Origin: a bacterium
GTDB taxonomy: Bacteria; Zixibacteria; MSB-5A5; GN15; FEB-12
Length of the DNA stretch: 10,080 bases
Assembly (NCBI GenBank): GCA_030619425.1
Contig: JAUXBJ010000028.1
Location: 1-10,080, forward strand
Direction: 5' to 3'
The notes beneath the pieces are model-generated. The model did no database searches, was not told the origin of the DNA, and saw only the letters and a program-made list of their open reading frames with translations. This document shows positions 1 through 6,330 of the stretch, piece after piece (within the stretch, counting starts at the first letter, position 1; each line of letters opens with the position of its first letter). Made by a program: the position numbers and the translations under genes.

Positions 1-677
1 CCAGGTAAGTCGAAATCCACTATGTCCTCAAGTCGCAATCGCCTCGCCGGTGGTTCTGGTAAGTGCCACCAAACCCAATCTGGGAGTTTAGCGGCAATCC
101 TCCTTATGGGAGCAGGGTGGCACCAGGTCGGTTGACTGGATTCAAATGCGCTCGTCTGAAAACCCGGGTGAACAGCAACGACGAAGACCCGTTTTCTGGA
201 CTGAGGGACCCATTTCGATGCATCCAAGACGATAGCACCAACTCTGTAACCTCGATCAACAAGGGCAGAATGAAGACACCTGTAATGGGATCCGCCATCC
301 AGTGACACTAGGCCAACGACATTCTCTGCCACAACAATCGGCGGCCGATTACTCATTTCGTCCATGACGCGAAGCCAATGCCAAACCAAACCACTTCGAT
401 TACTGGAAATACCCTTCATGTTACCAGCAAGAGATAAGTCCTGGCAAGGAAAACTGCCCCAAGAAAGGCGTGCGACTGGCAAATCAAGGCCTCTGACATT
501 CTCAATGGCTCCAAGACTGAAATTACGCTCGCTGTGGTTCGCACAGTAGACCGCAGCCTTTTTCTTGCAGATGTCGTTTGCCCAAACTGGAGTAAAGTAT
601 GCCTTCAACCCCTCAGATACGAGGCCACTACCCGCAAAAAAATCGAGAAACGGAGGTAGAATGCGTGTTTCGTTCAT
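1..677 (-). CDS. C5-cytosine DNA methyltransferase, partial (C-terminus beyond left edge)
   Basis: The frame is open from an ATG at 675-677 down to base 1, giving 225 codons with no stop. It would methylate carbon 5 of cytosine in DNA using S-adenosylmethionine. Family motifs appear in order: motif I FAGSG (residues 14-18, SAM binding), an acidic ANDI (33-36), motif IV with the catalytic cysteine in FPCQDLS (C78), motif VI AENVVG (117-122) and motif VIII QSRKR (159-163). The target-recognition domain and motifs IX-X lie outside the window, so specificity cannot be judged. The start is chosen because TAG TGA lies in frame a short way upstream; a weak AGGCGG precedes the ATG by six bases. Two 60-base stretches in the gene count about 47% GC, below the neighbouring dus, which hints at acquisition. 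No restriction endonuclease is visible; one could lie to the left. The family call is firm; whether it is orphan or part of an R-M system is open. Confidence 0.93.
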   Translation of the reverse strand, partial: MNETRILPPFLDFFAGSGLVSEGLKAYFTPVWANDICKKKAAVYCANHSERNFSLGAIENVRGLDLPVARLSWGSFPCQDLSLAGNMKGISSNRSGLVWHWLRVMDEMSNRPPIVVAENVVGLVSLDGGSHYRCLHSALVDRGYRVGAIVLDASKWVPQSRKRVFVVAVHPGFQTSAFESSQPTWCHPAPIRRIAAKLPDWVWWHLPEPPARRLRLEDIVDFDLP

Positions 678-744
678 CAATGACCGCCTGTTAATCCTTC
701 ACTACCCTCCCAAGCTAACTATCGGAGACAGTTACTACAATCAC

Positions 745-773
745 ATATTACAGACTAGCGAATTGAGTGTCAA
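745..773 (-). promoter_or_regulatory. Sigma70-type promoter of the methyltransferase
   Basis: Read on the minus strand, TTGACA (768-773) is followed by exactly 17 bases and TAATAT (745-750): a perfect -35 box and a -10 box one base pair swap from consensus. Initiation would fall near 738, leaving about 60 bases of leader before the ATG at 677. The 721-780 segment has only 23 G/C of 60, the most AT-rich stretch noted here. The methyltransferase therefore probably has its own strong constitutive promoter rather than depending on dus. Confidence 0.72.
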
Positions 774-800
774 GTTTGCATTCGGGGGATGAACCTGACG

Positions 801-827
801 CAAAACCTCTTGTCTCCGTAGGTTTTG
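801..827 (-). repeat. 8-bp inverted repeat downstream of dus
   Basis: CAAAACCT (801-808) and AGGTTTTG (820-827) are perfect reverse complements around an 11-base loop. The hairpin lies 23 bases past the dus stop codon and upstream of the methyltransferase promoter. It could end dus transcription, but the stem is AT-rich and no T-run follows it on the minus strand, so a terminator role is weakly supported. An operator or a relic of an insertion junction is also possible. Confidence 0.4.
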
Positions 828-849
828 ACGGGTCTCGCTCAAGCCCACT

Positions 850-1821
850 CTACTCTATCCCCGCCACGTACCCCCCCAACACCTCATCCACGTCCGTCAG
901 TCGTTCCACTTTGAACAGCTTTGGGCGTAGCGTAGCCGCGCCGGGGAAGCCTTTGACGTACCAGCCCAAATAGCGGCGCATCATCTTCATGCCGCGCTCT
1001 TCCCCGTACTCCTCGACCATCAATCGCGCGTGCCGTTTTGCCATCTCGATGCGTTCGGCAAGAGTGGGTTCATCGACCAGTTCACCAGACTCGAGATAGT
1101 GATGCATCTGTCTGAAAATGTCCGGGTTGCCCAGCGCCGCCCGTCCGACCATGACAGCGTCACAGCCGGTTTCATCAAGCATCCGTCGGGCATCGAGCGG
1201 CGTCCGCACGTCGCCATTACCGATCACGACGATATCCACCGCCTCTTTGAGCCGTTTGATCGCCGACCAGTCGGCTTTGCCGCTGAATCCATCAGCCTTA
1301 CTTCGAGCGTGAAGAGTCACGGCCGAGGCCCCCTCTTCCTGGGCGATCCGTCCTGCCTCCAGATAAACGGGGCTTGACCCTGCCCAGCCGGTGCGCATCT
1401 TGATGCTGACGGGAGTGGCGCCGGCTCCTTCCACCACCGCTGCGATAATCTCACGGGTTAACCCCAAATCCTTCAGCGCCGCCGCGCCGCCGTTCTTGTT
1501 GACCACTTTCCTGACCGGACAGCCGAAGTTGATGTCGACCATGTCCGGGCCGAACTCATCCACAGTGATCTGTGCGGCCCGCCGCATACTTTCAGGACTA
1601 GCGCCAAAAAGCTGTATCCCAAGCGGCTGTTCGTCTTGTTTGAAGGCCATCATAGACCGGGTCTTACCTTGATTGCGAATCAGACCCTCCGACGAAATCA
1701 TTTCCGTGAAAGTCATGGCAGCGCCTGCTTTCAGCACCATCACCCGGAACGGTCGGTTGGAAATGCCCGCCAGCGGCGCACAGACAACCCGACCGGTCAA
1801 GTTCAGATTTCCGATTCTCAT
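850..1821 (-). CDS. dusB: tRNA-dihydrouridine synthase, DusB type
   Basis: FMN enzyme that reduces uridine to dihydrouridine in the D-loop of tRNAs using NADPH, in the cytoplasm. The 323-residue product starts MRIGNL, as E. coli DusB starts MRIG, and shows APLAGISNRPFR (15-26), the catalytic cysteine in NFGCP (C101) with a following K/R-rich stretch, MRTGW, the flavin-phosphate motif IGNGDV and VGRAALGNP near the C-terminal half. Length is typical of DusB. An in-frame ATG at 1876-1878 would add 19 residues; it is disfavoured because those residues have no family counterpart and because promoter-like boxes sit inside that extension. Neither start has a convincing ribosome binding site. The stop is TAG. 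The gene is divergent from the FHA operon. Assignment to Dus is very sure; the B subtype rests on N-terminal and overall similarity. Confidence 0.94.
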   Translation of the reverse strand: MRIGNLNLTGRVVCAPLAGISNRPFRVMVLKAGAAMTFTEMISSEGLIRNQGKTRSMMAFKQDEQPLGIQLFGASPESMRRAAQITVDEFGPDMVDINFGCPVRKVVNKNGGAAALKDLGLTREIIAAVVEGAGATPVSIKMRTGWAGSSPVYLEAGRIAQEEGASAVTLHARSKADGFSGKADWSAIKRLKEAVDIVVIGNGDVRTPLDARRMLDETGCDAVMVGRAALGNPDIFRQMHHYLESGELVDEPTLAERIEMAKRHARLMVEEYGEERGMKMMRRYLGWYVKGFPGAATLRPKLFKVERLTDVDEVLGGYVAGIE

Positions 1822-1827
1822 GCCGAC

Positions 1828-1856
1828 AATATAAGCATGCCTTCGGCTCGCGACAA
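1828..1856 (-). promoter_or_regulatory. Possible dus promoter giving a leaderless mRNA
   Basis: On the minus strand TTGTCG (1851-1856), a 17-base spacer and TATATT (1828-1833) form a plausible sigma70 promoter. Only six bases separate the -10 box from the A of the ATG at 1821, so initiation would be on or beside the start codon. This fits the lack of a ribosome binding site there. The -35 box matches consensus at four of six positions, so the call is moderate. Confidence 0.45.
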
Positions 1857-1871
1857 GCTCGTGTGCCGATA

Positions 1872-1901
1872 CTGACATGGGATAGCCAAGGCTGGTATAG
1901 A
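1872..1901 (+). promoter_or_regulatory. Possible promoter of the FHA/phosphatase/CHASE2-kinase operon
   Basis: CTGACA (1872-1877, five of six to consensus), an 18-base spacer and TATAGA (1896-1901, four of six) would start transcription near 1908, about 43 bases before the FHA start codon. It lies back to back with the dus promoter, so the two units share a control region of roughly 130 bases. No operator was recognised. Confidence 0.4.
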
Positions 1902-1950
1902 GTTACGGTCAGAAAAAAGAAGTTCGGTCCACATACGAAAGGGTTTCCCC

Positions 1951-2646
1951 ATGCCGGAGATTACTGTAAAGTACGAGGACAAAGTTATCGAGCGGATCGT
2001 CACGGAGAAGAAGCGTATCTCCATCGGTCGCGGTAACGAAAACGATATTGTTCTGGAGAACCGCGGTGTCTCGCGCAAACACGCCATGATCGAGTTTAAC
2101 GACAAGGCCGCCGTCCTCATCGACAACGAGTCGCTCAACGGCACTTTCGTGAATAGTCGCAAGGTCTCCGAAGAGGTGCTGCGCGATCAGGACGTCATCA
2201 CAATCGGCAAGTATTCGCTGGTCTACAATACCGAAACCACGAACGAGGGCGGTGAAGCAGCCAACTTCGACGGCACCATGGTGCTCAACACCAAGCAACA
2301 GAAGAAGCTGTTGGAGAATGATCGGACGGAACGACAGATCGTTGAGAAGTACGGCGGTTCTGTCCTGCTCGGTATGGAGAACGCCGACTTTGCCGAGCAC
2401 CGCCTCGATCGTGAGGTATCAACCATCGGTAAAGCCAAGTTTGTGCATATCAGGGCCAAGGGCTTTTGGCTGTCCGGCATACAGGCCAAGATCGTCCAGG
2501 AGGACCAGATATTCTCGCTGGTTAACCTCGGCAAATCAGGCAAGGTCAAAGTCAACGGCGACGTAACGAGCCAGTGTGTTCTGAAGAATGGTGATCTGAT
2601 CACGGTCGGCAAGACAACTTTCAAATTCGTCGAAGGCAAGAACTGA
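1951..2646 (+). CDS. Protein with two FHA domains (second degenerate)
   Basis: FHA domains bind phosphothreonine peptides, so this cytosolic 231-residue protein is probably a reader or adaptor for the kinase encoded downstream. The first domain (about 1-95) has the full signature: IGRGNENDI with R27, VSRKH with S41 and H44, and SLNGTFVN with N63. The second (about 137-228) keeps the fold pattern (STIGK, LSGIQAKI, VKVNG, GDLITVGK) but lacks the binding Arg (K161) and the SxxH histidine (Q178), so it may not bind phosphothreonine. The linker holds ETTN (95-98) and DGTMVL (107-112), threonines that could be kinase targets by analogy with GarA-type proteins; that is inference. A GAAAGGG site (1937-1943) lies seven bases before the ATG. 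The TGA stop shares one base with the next start. The N-terminal domain is certain, the role inferred. Confidence 0.9.
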   Translation: MPEITVKYEDKVIERIVTEKKRISIGRGNENDIVLENRGVSRKHAMIEFNDKAAVLIDNESLNGTFVNSRKVSEEVLRDQDVITIGKYSLVYNTETTNEGGEAANFDGTMVLNTKQQKKLLENDRTERQIVEKYGGSVLLGMENADFAEHRLDREVSTIGKAKFVHIRAKGFWLSGIQAKIVQEDQIFSLVNLGKSGKVKVNGDVTSQCVLKNGDLITVGKTTFKFVEGKN

Positions 2647-3374
2647 TGAAGTATGGACTGATCTCCGACATCCACGCCAACCTGGAAGCACTCACTTCCG
2701 TTCTGAGTGATTTGGAAAAACAGAGGGTTGACAGCATCCACTGTCTGGGCGACGTAATTGGCTACGGGGCCGATCCCGAGGCCTGTTTGAAACTGATCCA
2801 GCAGACCTGTGACACCAAGCTCCTGGGCAACCACGAGTACGCCGCGCTGGGTCTGCAGTCGGTGGAACAATTTAACGAGGCTGCCAAGGCTGCTGCCGAA
2901 TGGACACAGCAGACACTCAATGAAGACGCTGTAGCCATTATGGCCGATTTCGATCTTGACCGCGCCCTCGATGATATGTACCTGGTACACGCCTCACCGT
3001 TCGAGCCGAATCGATGGCACTACGTCTTTGCCGCTGAGGACGCCATCCGTGGATTCGGGCAGATGAAGCAGGATCTCGGTTTCTTTGGACATTCACATAT
3101 TCCCATGATCCTGAGGGAAAGGCCGGACACGCTGCCCCATGTGCGGGCCGGGCACACTTTCGCCGCCGATCCGGAAGGCCGCTATTTGATCAACGTGGGC
3201 TCGGTCGGACAGCCGCGTGACAATGACCCGCGTGCCTGCTACGTCGTCTATGAGTCCGACGAGCGAGATATAGAATTCCATCGTGTCGAGTATGACATTG
3301 CGGCCGCTCAACGCAAGATGAGTAAAGCCAGTCTGCCGGAAACACTGATTAGCCGCCTGTCGGCAGGAATCTGA
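2646..3374 (+). CDS. YfcE/MJ0936-like metallophosphoesterase
   Basis: Calcineurin-like phosphoesterase of 242 residues, the single-domain size usual for the family, with no signal peptide. Metal ligands are all visible: SDIHAN (D8, H10), GDVIGYG (D36), GNHE (N62, H63), LVHASP (H115) and GHSH (H149, H151). The tail has NVGSVGQPRD, common in this subfamily. Such enzymes are Mn-dependent phosphodiesterases or phosphatases, and the natural substrate is usually unknown. The ATG overlaps the FHA stop codon by one base, indicating translational coupling, and the CHASE2 gene follows after 12 bases. In this setting it may counteract the kinase or act on a small phosphorylated signal; the sequence alone does not decide. 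Confidence 0.93.
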   Translation: MKYGLISDIHANLEALTSVLSDLEKQRVDSIHCLGDVIGYGADPEACLKLIQQTCDTKLLGNHEYAALGLQSVEQFNEAAKAAAEWTQQTLNEDAVAIMADFDLDRALDDMYLVHASPFEPNRWHYVFAAEDAIRGFGQMKQDLGFFGHSHIPMILRERPDTLPHVRAGHTFAADPEGRYLINVGSVGQPRDNDPRACYVVYESDERDIEFHRVEYDIAAAQRKMSKASLPETLISRLSAGI

Positions 3375-3386
3375 GAAGGGTAGGAC

Positions 3387-4451
3387 ATGAGCAAGTATTC
3401 TTCATACGTGCTTTTTCTTCTGATCTCCGTTTTTGTGGTGATCCTGTACGTTAACGATTTCGGTCCGCTGCAAAGCCTGCAGCAAACGATGACCGATCAG
3501 TTTGTCGCCATGACCACCCCCGAGGGCAACCAGCGCAATGTTGTCGTTGTGGCCATCGACGGCCGAACTCAGGATGAGTACGGATCCTGGCCATGGAATC
3601 GCGACCTGGCCGCCGATCTGCTCGCCGCTACGGCCTCCGGCGAACCGAAAGTGATCCTGGCCGACTTCGATCTCAGCGAAGACGCCTATCAGGATTCCGC
3701 CGGCTTCACCGCCGTTTTGGCCGGGCAGCTTTCGTGGATGGAGAACGTCATCTTACCATACGACATCGCCCTGGCCACCTATCGCAGCAGCAAGACCAAT
3801 AACCCGGATCACCTGTTCAATTACTCCCTGCCTGTCGACAATCCGTTGGGTTTGATGAACGAGGACGCCAGCCTCCAGGTCAGAAAAGTGTTCTTACCGG
3901 CTGAGAAACTACTGGAACACGACCCTTACCTTGGCTTCAATTACACGATGCCGGATGAAGATCGAGTGCTGAGGCATCAACCGTTGGTAATGAACTATGA
4001 AGGCTACTACTACCCGTCGATGTCGCTGCTGGCGGCTGCAATCTTTCTGGGAGTATCGCCTGACGACGTCAGGGTCATCGAGAACAAAGCGATCCATGTC
4101 GGTAGTCAAAGTGTAATCCCGATCAACAACACCAGCGCCGGTTTTATCCGACATTATCCCGCCACCGCTTTCAAGCGGTATTCGGCCGCGGAGGTTCTGG
4201 GAAACGACTTTGATTTCGGTGCTTTCAAGAACAAGGTGGTCCTGGTGGCCGTGGACGATCCGTCCATAACTGAGGCTTTCCGCACGCCGATCGAAGAAGC
4301 CACACCCAAGTACCTCGTTACGGCCGGCGTGATTGAAAACATCATCAATCAGAACCTGGTAGACGTAAAGGATGAACGTACCGGTCTGAATATGATTCTC
4401 CTGTTTTTCCTGGGCGCGATTTGCGCTTTCGTTCTGCCCCAGGTCTCGTAG
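3387..4451 (+). CDS. CHASE2 sensor domain protein, ending at an in-frame TAG before the kinase part
   Basis: 354 residues: a membrane anchor (about 5-22), a large extracytoplasmic CHASE2 sensor domain (about 30-325) with the hallmark VVVAIDGRTQDEYGSWPWNR-type segment near residues 53-72, then one membrane helix (about 335-351), ending PQVS. CHASE2 domains are normally followed by three membrane helices and a cytoplasmic output domain. Here the first helix is present, TAG follows, and the reading frame continues without a shift into two more helices and a kinase. As annotated it is a sensor with no output. It may be the front half of one 844-residue receptor kinase broken by a nonsense change or a sequencing error, or a split or readthrough product. 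AAGGGTAGG just before the ATG is a good ribosome binding site. The CHASE2 assignment is confident; the ligand is unknown. Confidence 0.85.
   Translation: MSKYSSYVLFLLISVFVVILYVNDFGPLQSLQQTMTDQFVAMTTPEGNQRNVVVVAIDGRTQDEYGSWPWNRDLAADLLAATASGEPKVILADFDLSEDAYQDSAGFTAVLAGQLSWMENVILPYDIALATYRSSKTNNPDHLFNYSLPVDNPLGLMNEDASLQVRKVFLPAEKLLEHDPYLGFNYTMPDEDRVLRHQPLVMNYEGYYYPSMSLLAAAIFLGVSPDDVRVIENKAIHVGSQSVIPINNTSAGFIRHYPATAFKRYSAAEVLGNDFDFGAFKNKVVLVAVDDPSITEAFRTPIEEATPKYLVTAGVIENIINQNLVDVKDERTGLNMILLFFLGAICAFVLPQVS
4449..4451 (+). other. In-frame amber codon between CHASE2 and kinase parts
   Basis: The codons read CAG GTC TCG TAG TTG TAT CGC ATC. The frame that starts at 3387 continues unchanged to 5921, and this TAG is the only stop in it. 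It falls in the loop between the first and second of the three membrane helices that should follow CHASE2, where neither half makes sense alone. TAG also ends dusB, purS, pssA's upstream gene psd, the DUF4321 gene and the gene at 6331, so the codon is an ordinary stop in this genome. Confidence 0.9.
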
Positions 4452-5921
4452 TTGTATCGCATCGTGATCCTGGTCGGGGGTTTGATATTGGTAGGAAACG
4501 TCAACTACTTCCTGATAAGTTCCTTCAACATGGCGCCGACGACAGTCTATGTCGGCCTGGAGTTGATTCTGTTCATGGCCGCCGCTGCCATGCTCGAGTC
4601 CGGCCTGCTGGGCGGCGCTGCCGAGAAAAGCAGTGCCAAAGCAATCAAACCCAAAGCCAAGGGTGCATTTGCGCCGGGCAAGGATCAGCCGACGCCGACC
4701 TCTGCTGTCCCCGTTCGCGAGATCGTTGCCGGCAGCAACGACCCGAATAGTCAGGAGACCGCTATCCTCAGTACGGATGACAGCCATCCGGGTGTCGCCG
4801 ACCACCAGGCTATCGACATCGATAACTCGGCCGACCAGACGACAGCTACGCCAGCCGATGGTGTCCAGCCATCGGCACACGATTCCCTGGAGCGCACCAT
4901 AGACGCCGACGTCTCATTGGACGCCGACGCCGGTCCGGAAATCATCTCGCCCGAGCCAACTGACGCAAGTTCCGAAAGAGTACGTATGGAGTCATCGTCC
5001 AGCGCTGGTGAGGCTTCGGTGTCGCCTGCTGACTCCGGGATATTCGACACGCCGTCAGGTTCCGCGCCAATCCCGATGCAAAGCGAGATCAAGAACCTGG
5101 GGCGTTATCAGATCACCGGTATCCTCGGCAAGGGCGCCATGGGCACAGTATATCGCGGTGTCGATCCAGCCATCAACCGACCTGTAGCGCTCAAGACGAT
5201 CCGGCTCGACTTCGTCACCGACCCGGAGGAGATGGCCGAACTTAAAGAACGACTCCACCGGGAAGCGCAGGCGGCCGGTAAACTCTCGCATCCAAACATC
5301 GTTACCATCTATGATGTAGGAAGTGAGGGTCATCTTCAGTACATCGCGATGGAATACCTCGAGGGGCGTACTCTTGAGGATATGATCAAGAAGAAAACGA
5401 AGTTCAACTACCGGATCATCGCTGAAGTCATTATGCAAATCTGCTCCGCTCTGGAATACGCCCACCAGCAAGGCATCGTACATCGAGATATCAAGCCGGC
5501 CAACATCATGATTCTGAAAGACTACCGCGCCAAGGTGATGGATTACGGCATCGCCCGTGTGGAATCAAGTTCCATGACCAAGACCGGCATCGCAATGGGC
5601 ACGCCCAATTACATGTCGCCGGAACAACTCAAGGGACAGGCGCCCGACCAACGGGCTGATCTGTTCAGTCTCGGCGTAGTGATGTACGAACTGCTACTCG
5701 GGCGGCGCCCGTTCAAGGGTGAAAACATCACCTCTCTGATTTACTCCATCCTGCACCAGGAACCGCAGAAACCGTCGAACATCAATCCGCAGGTGCCGTT
5801 GCTGTTCGACCGTATCATTGATCGGTGCCTCAAGAAGGACCCGGCCGAACGGTACCAGAAAGCCACTGACATCATGTATGACTTGAAGGATTTCGTGGAA
5901 GCGTTCGCCGGCAAGAATTAA
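4452..5921 (+). CDS. Membrane-anchored Ser/Thr protein kinase (output half of the CHASE2 receptor)
   Basis: Hanks-type kinase of the PknB/Stk group, up to 489 residues. Two membrane helices (about 3-23 and 31-50) come first, then a Pro/Ser/Thr- and acid-rich linker (about 55-215), then the kinase domain (about 217-485): glycine loop GKGAMG (226-231), ATP lysine in VALK (K248), HRDIKPAN (H344, D346, K348, N351), DYG in place of DFG (364-366), and GTPNYMSPE in the activation segment. All catalytic residues are present. It would phosphorylate Ser/Thr on itself and on partners such as the FHA protein of the same operon. The start is doubtful: TTG at 4452 abuts the preceding TAG with only a weak AGG upstream, and the first ATG (4530) has no clear ribosome binding site and would cut away a membrane helix. 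The simplest reading is that it is one gene with the CHASE2 part. An intrinsic terminator follows. Confidence 0.9.
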   Translation: MYRIVILVGGLILVGNVNYFLISSFNMAPTTVYVGLELILFMAAAAMLESGLLGGAAEKSSAKAIKPKAKGAFAPGKDQPTPTSAVPVREIVAGSNDPNSQETAILSTDDSHPGVADHQAIDIDNSADQTTATPADGVQPSAHDSLERTIDADVSLDADAGPEIISPEPTDASSERVRMESSSSAGEASVSPADSGIFDTPSGSAPIPMQSEIKNLGRYQITGILGKGAMGTVYRGVDPAINRPVALKTIRLDFVTDPEEMAELKERLHREAQAAGKLSHPNIVTIYDVGSEGHLQYIAMEYLEGRTLEDMIKKKTKFNYRIIAEVIMQICSALEYAHQQGIVHRDIKPANIMILKDYRAKVMDYGIARVESSSMTKTGIAMGTPNYMSPEQLKGQAPDQRADLFSLGVVMYELLLGRRPFKGENITSLIYSILHQEPQKPSNINPQVPLLFDRIIDRCLKKDPAERYQKATDIMYDLKDFVEAFAGKN

Positions 5922-5950
5922 GACAACACAACGAGTCAGTTACAAATAGG

Positions 5951-5984
5951 GTCGCTGCGAGCAGATCGCAGCGGCCTTTCTTTT
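5951..5984 (+). terminator. Rho-independent terminator of the FHA-kinase operon
   Basis: A 10-bp stem with one G-T pair (5951-5960 with 5966-5975) around the loop GCAGA is followed by CTTTCTTTT. It lies 29 bases past the kinase stop codon. GC-rich stem, short loop and T-tract make it a textbook intrinsic terminator. Confidence 0.9.
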
Positions 5985-6016
5985 GTCGAGCACGGTTTAA
6001 TGTCGTTTAAGTGAAT

Positions 6017-6042
6017 TCATGGTTCGACTCCGCTCACCATGA
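6017..6042. repeat. Inverted repeat, 7-bp arms
   Basis: TCATGGT (6017-6023) and ACCATGA (6036-6042) are perfect reverse complements around a 12-base loop, TCGACTCCGCTC. The arm-plus-loop text looks like a short palindromic intergenic element. Confidence 0.55.
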
Positions 6043-6050
6043 GGTTGGGG

Positions 6051-6071
6051 TTAACGTAGCTCAAACGTTAA
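6051..6071. repeat. Inverted repeat, 7-bp arms
   Basis: TTAACGT (6051-6057) and ACGTTAA (6065-6071) are perfect reverse complements around a 7-base spacer. The spacing would also suit a dimeric regulator site, but no gene start is near, so a structural or repeat origin is more likely. Confidence 0.5.
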
Positions 6072-6101
6072 TGTGCGAGATGTATGTCCTCATGCGCCGC
6101 G

Positions 6102-6121
6102 CCTGCTAAGTAGAAAGCAGG
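6102..6121. repeat. Inverted repeat, 6-bp arms
   Basis: CCTGCT (6102-6107) and AGCAGG (6116-6121) enclose an 8-base A-rich loop. It is short, but it sits in line with three other hairpins of the same region. Confidence 0.4.
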
Positions 6122-6172
6122 GCGGGGCCGTCTTCGCTGAAAGTCCGCCGAAGGAGGGAACCCGCCACTGTC

Positions 6173-6196
6173 GGCAGGTTTGAAGACAAACCTGCC
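6173..6196. repeat. Perfect 10-bp hairpin with AAGA tetraloop
   Basis: GGCAGGTTTG (6173-6182), loop AAGA (6183-6186), CAAACCTGCC (6187-6196). This is the strongest secondary structure in the gap. No T-run follows on either strand, so it is not a typical terminator. Confidence 0.7.
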
Positions 6197-6330
6197 CTGC
6201 AAAACTTCGCAATGACGGCTTCTATGGTTTATCAACAAGCCCAAATGTCCGGGCCACTCTGAACATTGGTCCAGGGAACCCGGCTGATTGAGATAGCATA
6301 AGTAGGAATGCTGAGGAAGTACAAGAAGGC

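Larger units (their letters stand above)
5985..6330. repeat. Gene-free region of stacked inverted repeats (probable dispersed element)
   Basis: About 350 bases between the convergent ends of the kinase operon and the purB-psd operon. It has no credible gene, and at least four perfect inverted repeats lie within 180 bases (listed separately). The minus-strand text around 6195-6250, with GGGCTTGTTGATAAACC and GCCGTCATTGCGAAG, resembles dispersed intergenic repeats seen in many environmental bacterial genomes; that resemblance is from memory, not a search. It could be a non-autonomous repeat element or a structured RNA. No terminator for the minus-strand operon stands out; GCCC/GGGC followed by TTGTT near 6239-6254 is the only weak candidate. 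Confidence 0.45.

Noticed and set aside
63..305. Short plus-strand and other-frame open frames in 1-800
   Set aside because: The minus-strand methyltransferase frame with motifs I, IV, VI and VIII covers 1-677 and explains the region.
2223..2990. 255-codon minus-strand open frame opposite the FHA and phosphoesterase genes
   Set aside because: Runs antisense across two identified genes with no domain pattern or start signal.
4449..4451. Genome-wide reassignment of TAG to an amino acid
   Set aside because: TAG ends dusB, psd, purS, the DUF4321 gene and the gene at 6331 at the expected family lengths, so it is a normal stop in this genome.
3909..4880. 323-codon minus-strand open frame opposite the CHASE2 and kinase genes
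   Set aside because: Antisense to well-identified coding sequence, with Arg/Gln/Asp-rich composition and no recognisable motif.
5985..6330. CRISPR array or tRNA gene in the gap
   Set aside because: The inverted repeats differ from one another, with no regular repeat-spacer period, and no cloverleaf or CCA end could be built.
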